64,000 bases of DNA from Membranihabitans marinus (GTDB taxonomy: Bacteria; Bacteroidota; Bacteroidia; Chitinophagales; Saprospiraceae). How positions within the stretch are numbered: position 1 is the stretch's first letter; each line of letters begins with the position of its first letter. Where the stretch lies: positions 62,001-126,000 of the forward strand of contig NZ_JAHVHU010000002.1 of assembly GCF_019802045.1 (NCBI RefSeq), read 5' to 3'. The position numbers were made by a program, and so were the translations under genes. The notes under the pieces are model-generated. The model did not search any database, was not told the DNA's origin, and was given only the letters and a program-made list of their open reading frames with translations. Positions 36,672-45,836 of the stretch are shown here, piece by piece.

Positions 36672-36828
36672 TCCATTTGAATTCATACTTGCCGTATATA
36701 TTCCGAAATATTCTTCGATGCTCTTTGTCAAAAATACTCGGTGGAGCTCCTGCTATACCTTCGTTTTTTCTTCGACTATCTTTGAATGGTTACAAAATCG
36801 TATACGGCATAACCAAATACAAATGGTA
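36672..36828. mobile_element. 157-bp MITE-like element, copy A
   Basis: Imperfect terminal inverted repeats of about 28 bp: left TCCATTTGAATTCATACTTG, right (as reverse complement) TACCATTTGTATTTGGTTAT. A full-length second copy of the same length is at 59852-60008 and a 71-bp shortened, inverted copy at 57070-57140. Directly abuts the broken Uma2 gene. Confidence 0.8.
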
Positions 36829-37026
36829 AAAGACAGATCTTCCACCTGCGCATAAATATCTTTTAGAGCTCCAATAATGGCAGCGGTAATAGCAGTGTGC
36901 CGAGAGAATACGTCGGCCTTAGCAATTACTTCACCGTTGTAATATTCACTTTTCGTTCGAGCTTTACGCGTTGCTTTCAGATATTCGGCTTCCGTGATGA
37001 ATGTTTTCGTAATCGCACCATGGTAT
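36829..37026 (-). pseudogene. Uma2 family (DUF820) endonuclease-like remnant
   Basis: On the minus strand an open frame reads FITEAEYLKATRKARTK, SEYYNGEVIAKADVFSRHTA and ITAAIIGALKDIYAQVEDL, the N-terminal part of the Uma2 PD-(D/E)XK-like family (TxxEYL, E/YxNGEI, H region). It has no start codon (TGA upstream at 37048-37050) and stops being Uma2-like exactly where the MITE-like element begins. The catalytic C-terminal half is absent. Clearly broken. Confidence 0.75.
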
Positions 37027-37129
37027 ATATATTTACGCTTTGTAGATAATCATCTTATCTCTGAATGTGAATCCGGGTTAATCGTATGACAATTTGTTTT
37101 CAGAAGCGTCCAAAATAATTAATTCAAAA

Positions 37130-37176
37130 GACCCCAGCGGGGTCAAAATATCATAGCCCCGGGTTTCAACCCGGGG
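37130..37176. repeat. REP-like double hairpin
   Basis: GACCCC-AGC-GGGGTC at 37130-37144 and the 9-bp stem CCCCGGGTT-TC-AACCCGGGG at 37157-37176. Typical Bacteroidota palindrome; could also impede transcription. Confidence 0.7.
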
Positions 37177-37379
37177 TATATGTGGTTTAGAGGTAGGCTT
37201 GGCGCGATTTTTGACCAAAATTCGTGACAAGCAAAAAATGAACCTTGATTTCAATTTTGGGGTTTTCACAATTACAATATAGAGAAGATCAATTAGTTGC
37301 ATTTAGGCCAGAATTTATTTTGGACGGGTGTGATTTGTTTTATACCTGCAAATAATTACCATAGTCGCGACATAAAACA

Positions 37380-37412
37380 GAACCGGTCACCAAATTCACT
37401 GGTGACCGGTTC
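37380..37412 (-). terminator. Strong terminator hairpin for the CHRD gene
   Basis: Perfect 12-bp stem GAACCGGTCACC (37380-37391) with its complement at 37401-37412 and a 9-nt loop. On the minus strand it is followed by TGTTTTATG, and it lies 25 bp beyond the stop of the CHRD-protein gene. Confidence 0.75.
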
Positions 37413-37436
37413 CTACAGTCATAAAATAAGTTCTAC

Positions 37437-40400
37437 TCATAACTTTACAAATGGCCAGACCGCTGTATTCAGCTGAAGATAATATTGCCCCGTAGGCAAG
37501 GATTGAATATCAATGGTTTTTCGCTGAGCGGGACCAAATATTCTGAAATCTACTTGCTTGATCAATTGCCCGAATGAATTGTAAATCGATGCCTTGACGT
37601 CCGGTTGTGTGCGGAATGCTTCATAATTCCGGACCGAAATCGTGATTTCATTGCTGGCCGGAACCGGACTTATCTGCACCACCGATTGCAACGGATCATC
37701 CCGGTTGGTGCGAACCCCCAGAATAAAGCAAATTTCTTTCGAGTCGCTGACATCGGATAAGCTTCCGTCTGTCGCCCGCAATCGCATCATGATGCAGGCC
37801 GTGTCTGAATCCATGAAGTATCCGGATGCCATCAAAGTATCCAGTAAATTGGAGTCCGCAACGGCAAGCTGTGTCTCCATGGTGTATGGGCTTCGGTACC
37901 ATATCGAATCAAATGTACTGTCCACAGCCCATTCCAGCTGATAAATGATCGGATCTTCATCGACGGCGGGGGTCCATTCAATGACGACCTGAGTATTCAT
38001 ATTCGTGGTGTCTATGGTGATCTCGTCGGATGAAGAGATGGATGTACTATCTGCATCCGGGAAATAATTAATCATGGGCAAAAGCTGCCCGCGGATTTCA
38101 CCAGTGGGGTGATTTTCGGAATGAATATTGACGTACAGGCCACTCCATACTCTATCCAGAATGGACTCCTCCCCGGTATCTATGCTGTTGCTGTCTGCCG
38201 TAAATTCTCCGGAAAGTTTGTCCTCCTCCAGTTCACTGTGAAGCGGTACGATGACATTGCCATTTTGTCCGGCCGGGGCCGTGTGAATATGGGATCCACC
38301 GGCAATGTTGGTCGCCAGGGGGGCTGACAGATTGCTGAATGATCCACTCAGGGTAGCCTGGTTCCCGTTGACTTCTGCAACAACGGTTCCTGATCCCGTG
38401 GCGTCGATGGGCGGCACTTCATTCTGTCCATCCAGATTCGCGATCAGGTAGTAGGACGAGAGGGGCAGGACTTGCCCTCTGATTTCACCGGATGGATGCC
38501 CGGTAGTATGGATATTTAGATAACCTCTGCGCAAACGCAGTACATTAAGTCCCGGTGCGGTCAATTCATAGTGGTTTCCCATGACGGGCATTCGTCCCGA
38601 TTTTTGATCATCGCCGGGATGTATCTTCACAGGCATTACCACAGGGCCGTTTTGTCCGGCATACGCATTGTGTAAGTGTGCTCCGCCTGCGATGCTGGTG
38701 TCGATCGGTGTGGTGAGCCCGGACACAGAACCTGTCATTTTCATTGATTCCGGGTTCACTTCAAGTAAGACCAATCCTTTGGCTGGTGTGTTTACTGGTG
38801 GATTTTCCAACGATCCGCCAAATACCGCTGCATGATACATGGCCGCATCAAACAACAACTGCCCGCGAACCTCCCCGCTTCGGTGATTTTCCGTATGGAT
38901 ATTGGCATACAGCCCTCTTCGGATCAATGCAGTAGCGAGTGAATCTGCTAATACATGAATATTGCTGTCTGCCTGGACCCGGGCGTTCAACCCATTTTCA
39001 GAAATATCAAGGTGGAGTGGGAAGACGACCCCGCCATTGCGACCAGCCATCTCCATATGAATATGTCCACCCCCGGCAATATCCTGTGCGATCTCCGAAG
39101 ATAAACCCTGGATGACTCCGGATAGGGTCAGCTGGTGGCCGTTCCATTCTCCTTTCAGTGCTCCGTGGGCCGTAGAGACAGCGGAGCTGAGCTCCTGACT
39201 ACTAGTCATGGGCGCTGTAAAGTGCCAGGGCGCATCTGACAGTACCTGTCCCCGGATTTCGCCGCTCCCAAATTTTTCCGTATGTACGTTCACGTAGGTG
39301 CTTCGATTCATGAGCAACGCCAGGTTCGCTGAGTCCAGTCCATAACCCCGGGTTTCCAGTTTTCCTTCAGTTCCTGAATCGGACGTATTCTCCAACGGAA
39401 AGAGGACGCCGGCATTTTCTCCAGCCATACCACCGTGGAGGTGAATGCCACCGGCAATAGCTGTATTGAGCGGACTCCCGAGTCCACGGTATGAACCAAA
39501 TACCAGAATGCTGTCCGGGCTCAATAGTTCTATGTTCACGGTACCGAGTGCTGTGGTCAGAACCATGGGTACTTCGTTGGTGCCACTGAGATAGGCTCTG
39601 AATAGTTTTTGGGAAGCTGCTGAAACGATCTGACCGCGAATTTCTCCACTGGGGTGATTGAGCGAATGAATATTAACGTAAAAATTTCTATTTCGGATGG
39701 CTTCCATTTGGTCCGGGGTCAAATCATATTCATTGTCATCCGCAGCCAGTGTACCTGATGTACCCTCTGAATCGGATTGAATGTTCAGCGGAATGGCTAC
39801 ACTACCACTGGATCCGGGAAGCCCGAGGTGAATATGACCTCCGCCGGCGATGTCTGTAGCGAGGGGTGAGGATAAGTTTTTGAAACTACCACTTACCGTC
39901 AACTCATTGCTGTCGAGTTCCAGTACGATCCGCCCTTCGGCGCGGGTGAGTATGGCAGGCATTTCATTGCTGCCGTGCAGGTTGGCACGGTAAAGTTCAT
40001 CATCGGCATCGAGGATTTGCCCTCTGATCTCTCCGCTTGAAAAATCATGGGAATGCACATTGACATACATCCCGTGATCCTCCAGGAGGCTATCTTGCAT
40101 CTCGGTAAGCATGAATTTGTTTTGGTCCGGCAAGAGTTGACCTGATGACAGGCCTTCATCGAATGTCGCTGTCAACGGAAATAGTACGCCCCCAATTTGG
40201 CCGGCCAGCCCGCTGTGGATATGTAAGCCACCTCCTATCGTAGAATCCACGCCGGATGAAATCCCTTGGAATTGACCCCAGGCGATCAAACTGTCGTTTT
40301 CCTTTTCAAAGTACAAGGTTCCCCGGGCCTCTGTCGATGTACCGGGCAGCTGATTCTCGCCGGTCAGGTAGGTCTTGTAATCGATGTCCCCGGTCATCAT

Positions 40401-40964
40401 GATATTGTCGATCTCCACGGTGGCTTTTATTGTTTCTCCCCGCCAGGCCGGTGATGGACTGCTCAATAGACGCACGGTATTGACGGCGCTCATGATATCC
40501 TCCATGTTTCCTTCTTCACTGACCACGAGGTCGTCATCATCCAGGCTAAAGTGGACCGTCTGCCACTTTGTACCGGGGTGGACGGGTATGGCGTGTGTGT
40601 TGACAAAGTGGACCCCGTTGTCATTCGAAAATGTCAGCCGGAGGTGAATGGTGTTTGCCCCCGTATTGCGAACATCCATGAAAATATTTTCAATCCCGGC
40701 TTCGTCGTAGTCGCCGGTCCAGGCAGAAGATGTATTGATCATGACCCATTTACTTCCTACTCCTCCTCCACCGGATGACTCATTTTGCAGATAAGCACCG
40801 TTGTTCTCGACAATGACGGGCGGGTTCGGGCTTTTGTCCGGTTCTGACCATCCGCCCAGGTCTTCAGAAAAGTCAAGGTAGTACCATTTTTTCACTTGGG
40901 CATCGGCCGGGTTCTGAAGGGTGAAAATTAAGAGGGGCAGAAATAGTAAGTAAAGCTTTTTCAT
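37437..40964 (-). CDS. Secreted six-CHRD-domain protein with T9SS sorting domain
   Basis: 1175-aa exported protein (signal MKKLYLLFLPLLIFTLQNPADAQ). An N-terminal carbohydrate-binding-like beta domain precedes six tandem CHRD domains, each of about 125 residues. Each has the pattern E-x-P near its start, then GG-x-H-I-H (or variant), and ends YVNIH...GEIRGQ(I/V/L); the ends GEIRGQILD, GEIRGQIVS, GEIRGQVLS, GEVRGQLLF, GEIRGQVLP and GEIRGQLLP mark them. A beta domain and a C-terminal T9SS type A domain follow. CHRD domains are thought to be metal- or ligand-binding beta folds; an adhesin or surface matrix role is inference. Confidence 0.9.
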   Translation of the reverse strand: MKKLYLLFLPLLIFTLQNPADAQVKKWYYLDFSEDLGGWSEPDKSPNPPVIVENNGAYLQNESSGGGGVGSKWVMINTSSAWTGDYDEAGIENIFMDVRNTGANTIHLRLTFSNDNGVHFVNTHAIPVHPGTKWQTVHFSLDDDDLVVSEEGNMEDIMSAVNTVRLLSSPSPAWRGETIKATVEIDNIMMTGDIDYKTYLTGENQLPGTSTEARGTLYFEKENDSLIAWGQFQGISSGVDSTIGGGLHIHSGLAGQIGGVLFPLTATFDEGLSSGQLLPDQNKFMLTEMQDSLLEDHGMYVNVHSHDFSSGEIRGQILDADDELYRANLHGSNEMPAILTRAEGRIVLELDSNELTVSGSFKNLSSPLATDIAGGGHIHLGLPGSSGSVAIPLNIQSDSEGTSGTLAADDNEYDLTPDQMEAIRNRNFYVNIHSLNHPSGEIRGQIVSAASQKLFRAYLSGTNEVPMVLTTALGTVNIELLSPDSILVFGSYRGLGSPLNTAIAGGIHLHGGMAGENAGVLFPLENTSDSGTEGKLETRGYGLDSANLALLMNRSTYVNVHTEKFGSGEIRGQVLSDAPWHFTAPMTSSQELSSAVSTAHGALKGEWNGHQLTLSGVIQGLSSEIAQDIAGGGHIHMEMAGRNGGVVFPLHLDISENGLNARVQADSNIHVLADSLATALIRRGLYANIHTENHRSGEVRGQLLFDAAMYHAAVFGGSLENPPVNTPAKGLVLLEVNPESMKMTGSVSGLTTPIDTSIAGGAHLHNAYAGQNGPVVMPVKIHPGDDQKSGRMPVMGNHYELTAPGLNVLRLRRGYLNIHTTGHPSGEIRGQVLPLSSYYLIANLDGQNEVPPIDATGSGTVVAEVNGNQATLSGSFSNLSAPLATNIAGGSHIHTAPAGQNGNVIVPLHSELEEDKLSGEFTADSNSIDTGEESILDRVWSGLYVNIHSENHPTGEIRGQLLPMINYFPDADSTSISSSDEITIDTTNMNTQVVIEWTPAVDEDPIIYQLEWAVDSTFDSIWYRSPYTMETQLAVADSNLLDTLMASGYFMDSDTACIMMRLRATDGSLSDVSDSKEICFILGVRTNRDDPLQSVVQISPVPASNEITISVRNYEAFRTQPDVKASIYNSFGQLIKQVDFRIFGPAQRKTIDIQSLPTGQYYLQLNTAVWPFVKL

Positions 40965-41533
40965 GTGAGCTGGATTATTGAATCAATAATTAATCTACGT
41001 CAAATCAGCAAGGATGACATCCGGATGCTTAATCTAATTTAAATAGACAACCACCCTGCAATTATATGCGGTTATTTTAGAGTGCTCTAAATATAATTAA
41101 AATTAAACGTAAATTAGATGTGTGGAGGAGTAATTAACATTAAATTTTTCCCTTCAGGTTGTTTTGGGCTCGATAAATTTGCTGAGTGCAAATTAGAAGG
41201 ATTGGTACACAACTCTGAAAATTATAATATTTTCCAGAATAGGGTTTGGAATACCTCTAATTTTAGGTTGTAATTATTTGATATTAAGCGCTGTAAAAGT
41301 TACAATGTTGCACCGTGAGGATTAATCTGGAAAATGGTAAGGCATGATTTTATTTATAATATCTGATCTGAATAGATTGTGTTTTTGGCGGATTAAGTTA
41401 TCCATCGAACAACCGTTGGTTTGGAAAATCATTTCAGTATCGGGGCAGATTAACCCCGCATATGACAGTGGGTTAATGCTAAGAAGCTATTATTTTACAA
41501 CTAAAATCACAGCGCCAGATGTTTGTAGTTAAT
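40965..41533. other. Intergenic region, about 570 bp, nothing recognised
   Basis: AT-rich sequence upstream of the CHRD gene and downstream of the CBS gene. No conserved frame, repeat or RNA structure was recognised; it should contain the CHRD-gene promoter. Confidence 0.5.
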
Positions 41534-41941
41534 CTAAAAAGGAAAGTCGTCGCCGGGGTATTCTTTTTGGTATTGGTATTTGAGCAGGTCAAATGTGGTT
41601 AACAAACCAACCAGTTTTCGGTCTGAGTCAACCACCGGAACAGAATGAAACCGGTTTTGAAGCAGAACAATGGAAGCGGCGCCAATTTGATCTGTGGGGT
41701 TCAGAACTGCTAACTTTCGGGTCATGACATCACCGAGCAGGACCTTGTCCTTTTGATCTGGTGCGATGTTCAATCTTAAAAGATCAAAACTCGTGATTAC
41801 ACCTTCTAAAATTCCGTTTTTGCAAATGGGAATGTGATGAAAATGATTGTTTTGAAATATTTCCCGGGCATCTGCAATCGTGTTCTCGGGCCCCAGCGTG
41901 ACCAGTTTGGTCGTCATAATGGTCGAAACCTCCTTATTCAT
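41534..41941 (-). CDS. CBS-domain pair protein
   Basis: 135-aa cytosolic protein made only of two CBS motifs: STIMTTKLVTLGPENTIADARE...HHIPICKNGILEGVITSFDLL and DVMTRKLAVLNPTDQIGAAS...FHSVPVVDSDRKLVGLLTTFDLL. Such stand-alone pairs usually bind adenine nucleotides and regulate a partner. No partner gene is adjacent. Monocistronic. Confidence 0.92.
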   Translation of the reverse strand: MNKEVSTIMTTKLVTLGPENTIADAREIFQNNHFHHIPICKNGILEGVITSFDLLRLNIAPDQKDKVLLGDVMTRKLAVLNPTDQIGAASIVLLQNRFHSVPVVDSDRKLVGLLTTFDLLKYQYQKEYPGDDFPF

Positions 41942-42395
41942 AGTGTTTTATTGTTTTTATCAGCCATCAAATATAAAAATATTACGGGGATTTTTTTGCC
42001 CCAAACAAAAACCTGACAGCGTCTGCCTGAAGATGGCCTTTTGTTAATATGTGGTTTATTTAAGGCCAATAGTTTCGGATGGTTCATAAAGACCTGTTAG
42101 CGTTTATTCAACCGCACAAACACTCCCTCAATAACCTGACAGCGTCTGGCCGAAGATGACTTTTTGTTAACATATAATGTTCTAAAGGCCAATAGTTTCG
42201 GATGGTTCATGCAGACCTGTCAGTGTTTATTCAATCGCACAAACGACAGGTTTCAGTTGTGCTCGAATAAGTATTTGGATTAATAACTCCACCTTTCTGT
42301 TCAAAGCTAAAATATGATCAAAACACTGTCAGGTTATTCGCCCCGCCTCAACCCCTCAACAAATCAACCCCTCAACGAATATACCCCTCAACACC
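41942..42395. other. Intergenic region with tandem 111-bp duplication
   Basis: Contains the two-copy repeat 42011-42244 and a CCCCTCAAC array at 42345-42405, listed separately. No gene. Confidence 0.6.
42011..42244. repeat. 111-bp direct repeat, two copies
   Basis: Copies at 42011-42121 and 42134-42244, both 111 bp, about 85-90 percent alike by eye, each starting ACCTGACAGCGTCTG and ending CGCACAAAC. Each begins CTGACAG and carries CTGT(C/T)AG internally, an inverted pair. A further inverted ACACTGTCAGGTTAT at 42321-42335 matches ATAACCTGACAGCGT at 42131-42145. Confidence 0.8.
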
Positions 42396-42405
42396 TCAAA
42401 ACAGC
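42345..42405. repeat. CCCCTCAAC short repeat
   Basis: Four to five CCCCTCAAC words separated by AAATCAA, GAATATA and A-rich bases, next to the stop of the outer-membrane protein gene. Similar CCTCAACG words occur at 52084 and 53569. Confidence 0.65.
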
Positions 42406-45400
42406 AGATTTGCCTGGATCGATCCGGTATGAACCACGGAGGCATCGCCGGTTTTTCGACCGTGATACCGCAAAGAAACCACCAGATTATTGGGCAATCG
42501 ACGCTGTACATTGAGTTCCCACAGCAGGTTTCCACCGGGACGGAGTCCTTCGAGCATCACCTGCTCCAGAGATATGTTTTGCTCTTCGGATTCAAATTTT
42601 ACCCTGGAATAATCCACGGTAGTGTGCGCTGACCATTTCAGATCGGGTTTATATTGCCACGAAAGCTCATTGGTCCAGGTGCTGGATTTAGTGGTGCCTT
42701 CACGTTCCTTACCCTGGGTGATTCCCACCTTGTATTCCAATTGCATGGTTCGATTGATCATCCATCTTAACTTGTGGTTGCCCTGCAGGAAATGAATCCT
42801 GAAATTCCGTTCGGCAAAACTGGTCGCTGATTGATGGGTAATTCTTTTTTTTAATTCAATGAACGAATTAATCCGATTTGAAAACAGCAAAGTGGTTTTT
42901 GAAAAATACTCTTGTGAGTCAAATGATTCAGAGCCCGTATGGAGGAAGTCTTTCTGTTTCCTAACCCAGTATCCCAGGTGTTCCTGAATCACCTTTCCAT
43001 TTCGGTTGAAATACAGGTTGGTTAATACATTTTGCCGGGAGGACACCAGAGCGGTATCGGGAATATTCCATAAGGACAACGCCCCGGTCCGTTGCTGTTT
43101 GTTCTCAATCTGGATGCTGTTATCGGTGGACCATTTGGACCAAAAGTCATGGGTCGTCCATTTTGCCAGATCGATATTCCACGCCCATTTTAATTTATAA
43201 TTGAATGTAGAGATCAGGGTGTTCTCCAGCGTGCTGACTCGGATGTAGTTTCGCTCATCGGGATAGATGGCCGGGAAGAACTCATTGAGTTGCTGGATGG
43301 AGTCATTGTTTATATCGACGTATTTGTATTGGCCCTGGCCGGTTTCTACTTTGATGTACTGAAACTGGCGCCGGGGTTCCTTCCCGTTGGAAACCGCAAT
43401 TTCTCCCTGGTTTCTCCATCCGTCATCAAACCATTTTTGGGCAAACAGCATCTGGCCGAGAATGTTCCAGCCTTTTTGATCGTCCTGAATGATGCTTTGT
43501 TCCTGTAGAACTTTAAGATGTCGGAGGGTGGTGATCCACCGTATAAAGCCTGTTTCTCCCGTGATGCCTGTCTGCATTTGCAAATCATCTGTCCGGAATG
43601 AGGGCAAGAAACCGTCCGCTTCCGTGCTATAATCCGTGCGACTGGAAAGCGTCAGAGAATGATTTTCCTTCCAGTCTACAGTGGTGTAGATTCGGTCAAA
43701 ACGCATCGAACGGCTGGATAGGCTGTCGGTGTCCCGGCTCCGGACGGCGTTGTATTCTCCCTGATACCCGGTGGTTATAGCCAGATCGCCGGATTCTGTC
43801 CCGTGCCAGGTCAGGGTGGCTGCGGGTCTGGAAAATAGAGAACCTGTCAGGGATGTTCGACTTTGGGTAAGAGACTCGTATAGACTGATGTCAAAACTTC
43901 CGGGCGTCCAATCCAGGTTCAATTCATGCCGTTGGCCGCTATACAAGGAATCTGCATCGAAATTTTGATACCCATAACCGGTTTTGAAATTGCGGTCGTG
44001 GTAGGTTGCCCGGATCGTATATAGCTGTTCTCGGACGGTGCTTTGTTCGGCCGAATAGTTCCAGTTTCGGTTAAATTCCACGGGGCGGTAATTGCTGACC
44101 GGCTGGTAGGTTTGGTTTCGCCATTCCATGTTACCCTCGATTCGAAAGGATTGGTGGCGGGCGGAATCCAGGCTTTTCCCCCAGGAGAATCCACTGTATT
44201 GCGCCCATCCCACGTTGTCCGCTTTGTCCAGGGAAGAAAACCGGTTTAAGTCTTCATTGGTCAGGGACCATTCGCTAAATATTTGGTTTTCCTGATTGGG
44301 ACCCCATGATTTTTTCAGGTCAAAACCAAACATTTGTTGTTTCTGCGGTGCCTGCAATCGGGTGATTGGGGCATAACTCCCATTGGAACTTCCGTCCGGG
44401 TCCGGAGCAACCCATTGATAAACTTCCCCATTGCTGAAATTTCCCTTTTGTTCATAATCGCCATTGCCCGGACCGACAAACGAAAATCCGGCGGTGTACA
44501 AGGGGACGTCCACTGGCTGCTTTACGAGGTCCAGGACCCGGGAGAACCCCATGGTGTCAATCAGCTGGTAGAGCACCACCCCTTCTTCAAAACCTCCATC
44601 CCAGGGGACGATGGAGGTGCCGTTCAGGTTTTCGACCTCATCACCTGCTTCGGCGAGAATGGCTTCATTTTCGGGGGTGAGAATATTGTTTTGGTAGGCA
44701 TTCTTTCCGTCTTGTTCGCTGTACACATGTAGACCGAGTTCCCAGTTATTTTTTTTCCATGTGCTGTGCCCGGCAAAGAGACTGCGGAGGTAATTTTGTT
44801 CGGCAAATTCGTATTCCACGATAATCCGGCTGGTGGCGCTGATGTAAATGCGCGGCGTAAAGGTAATTTCACCCAGGTTGTAGTCGATGGTGTAATCATT
44901 GAGTTCGCCGCGTTGGAGTAACCGGCCATCCAGATAGACCCGTTCTGTACCTGCCAGAACGACGACAAACAAATTATTGCCCGTCTGAGCCAGTCGGTAA
45001 GGGCCCTGGTTTCCTTCTTCGGATTCAATGGTTGTTCGTTTAAACTTTCCTTTAGACACGGAGTAATTTATCGTGGACTGTTGGTTCCATCCGGTGGGGG
45101 TGGTGGAATCGTACCCGGCAAAGACCCCCTTTGTTTTTTTATAATATTGCATAAAATAATTCTCCGGATTCCGGATTTCATGATCACCGGCAATGAGTGT
45201 GGCATTGTCTTTTCGGAGCTGGATAAACACTTTGTCAAATTCCTGGAGGCGTTGGGAATTGCCTTCGGGCTGGATGGGTATGCTGTTGTCCGACAAACTG
45301 CCCACTACTTCGATGCCGTGGGGTAAGGAGCCTTTTAACTGTAGATCAAAATTGGAGTTGAGCGTGGTGTTTTGATTGTTTCCGATATTGATCCCCCGAC

Positions 45401-45836
45401 CAAAATGGCCGCTGTAGGAGATGCTGGACCAGGCAGGAAGCGAAGCATCGGTGGCCAGCCCGCCCGGCAAACTTTTGATCAGATAATCACTTTTGACCTG
45501 TTGGGTATCTACCCATGTGGCAGGCCGGGCGAGGATGGGAGACAGTGGTTTCGTGTGGATGACAAAGTATTGATCATAGTGCTGCTCGTGGTTTAATATT
45601 ATAAGCGTACGACTGCTGAGGTGGTAATCCACCGAATCCGATAGTCGATTTCCTTCCAAGGTGTGTATAGAAATAAGCGAGGGGTGGATGACCGGGTGGG
45701 GAAGGACCAGCGAATCATATTCTGCTGACACGGTATCGACCGGTACTGCCATCGACTGCCCCTGTGCGGGTGATGTCAGCAAGAACATCAGGCACCAGAC
45801 GACGACCAGAGTCAGTATTGTAATACGCGTTTCCAT
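42396..45836 (-). CDS. Large outer-membrane beta-barrel-like protein of unknown function
   Basis: 1146-aa exported protein; signal METRITILTLVVVWCLMFLLTSPAQGQS. The N-terminal third is a soluble domain with strongly patterned sequence (GTERVYLDGRLLQRGELNDY, IDYNLGEITFTPRIYIS). The rest alternates aromatic and polar strands (many W-x-x-x-Q/N stretches), ending HTGSIQANLLF with a terminal Phe, as in outer-membrane barrels. No TonB box or plug is visible. I cannot assign a family. Its 5' end overlaps the acyltransferase gene by 25 bp, hinting that they are co-expressed. Confidence 0.8.
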   Translation of the reverse strand: METRITILTLVVVWCLMFLLTSPAQGQSMAVPVDTVSAEYDSLVLPHPVIHPSLISIHTLEGNRLSDSVDYHLSSRTLIILNHEQHYDQYFVIHTKPLSPILARPATWVDTQQVKSDYLIKSLPGGLATDASLPAWSSISYSGHFGRGINIGNNQNTTLNSNFDLQLKGSLPHGIEVVGSLSDNSIPIQPEGNSQRLQEFDKVFIQLRKDNATLIAGDHEIRNPENYFMQYYKKTKGVFAGYDSTTPTGWNQQSTINYSVSKGKFKRTTIESEEGNQGPYRLAQTGNNLFVVVLAGTERVYLDGRLLQRGELNDYTIDYNLGEITFTPRIYISATSRIIVEYEFAEQNYLRSLFAGHSTWKKNNWELGLHVYSEQDGKNAYQNNILTPENEAILAEAGDEVENLNGTSIVPWDGGFEEGVVLYQLIDTMGFSRVLDLVKQPVDVPLYTAGFSFVGPGNGDYEQKGNFSNGEVYQWVAPDPDGSSNGSYAPITRLQAPQKQQMFGFDLKKSWGPNQENQIFSEWSLTNEDLNRFSSLDKADNVGWAQYSGFSWGKSLDSARHQSFRIEGNMEWRNQTYQPVSNYRPVEFNRNWNYSAEQSTVREQLYTIRATYHDRNFKTGYGYQNFDADSLYSGQRHELNLDWTPGSFDISLYESLTQSRTSLTGSLFSRPAATLTWHGTESGDLAITTGYQGEYNAVRSRDTDSLSSRSMRFDRIYTTVDWKENHSLTLSSRTDYSTEADGFLPSFRTDDLQMQTGITGETGFIRWITTLRHLKVLQEQSIIQDDQKGWNILGQMLFAQKWFDDGWRNQGEIAVSNGKEPRRQFQYIKVETGQGQYKYVDINNDSIQQLNEFFPAIYPDERNYIRVSTLENTLISTFNYKLKWAWNIDLAKWTTHDFWSKWSTDNSIQIENKQQRTGALSLWNIPDTALVSSRQNVLTNLYFNRNGKVIQEHLGYWVRKQKDFLHTGSESFDSQEYFSKTTLLFSNRINSFIELKKRITHQSATSFAERNFRIHFLQGNHKLRWMINRTMQLEYKVGITQGKEREGTTKSSTWTNELSWQYKPDLKWSAHTTVDYSRVKFESEEQNISLEQVMLEGLRPGGNLLWELNVQRRLPNNLVVSLRYHGRKTGDASVVHTGSIQANLLF

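Larger units (their letters stand above)
36289..37436. other. Gene-poor region with REP-like hairpins, MITE-like element and pseudogene
   Basis: About 1.15 kb without an intact gene. Components are listed separately: REP-like palindromes at 36410-36560 and 37130-37176, the 157-bp MITE-like element at 36672-36828, a truncated Uma2 remnant at 36829-37026 and a terminator at 37380-37412. Confidence 0.8.

Noticed and set aside
36517-36855. 112-codon plus-strand ORF across the MITE-like element
   Set aside because: Spans REP-like and element sequence, has no family similarity, and the element is repeated elsewhere.
41344-41532. 62-codon plus-strand ORF
   Set aside because: No family match or coding bias; region is AT-rich spacer.
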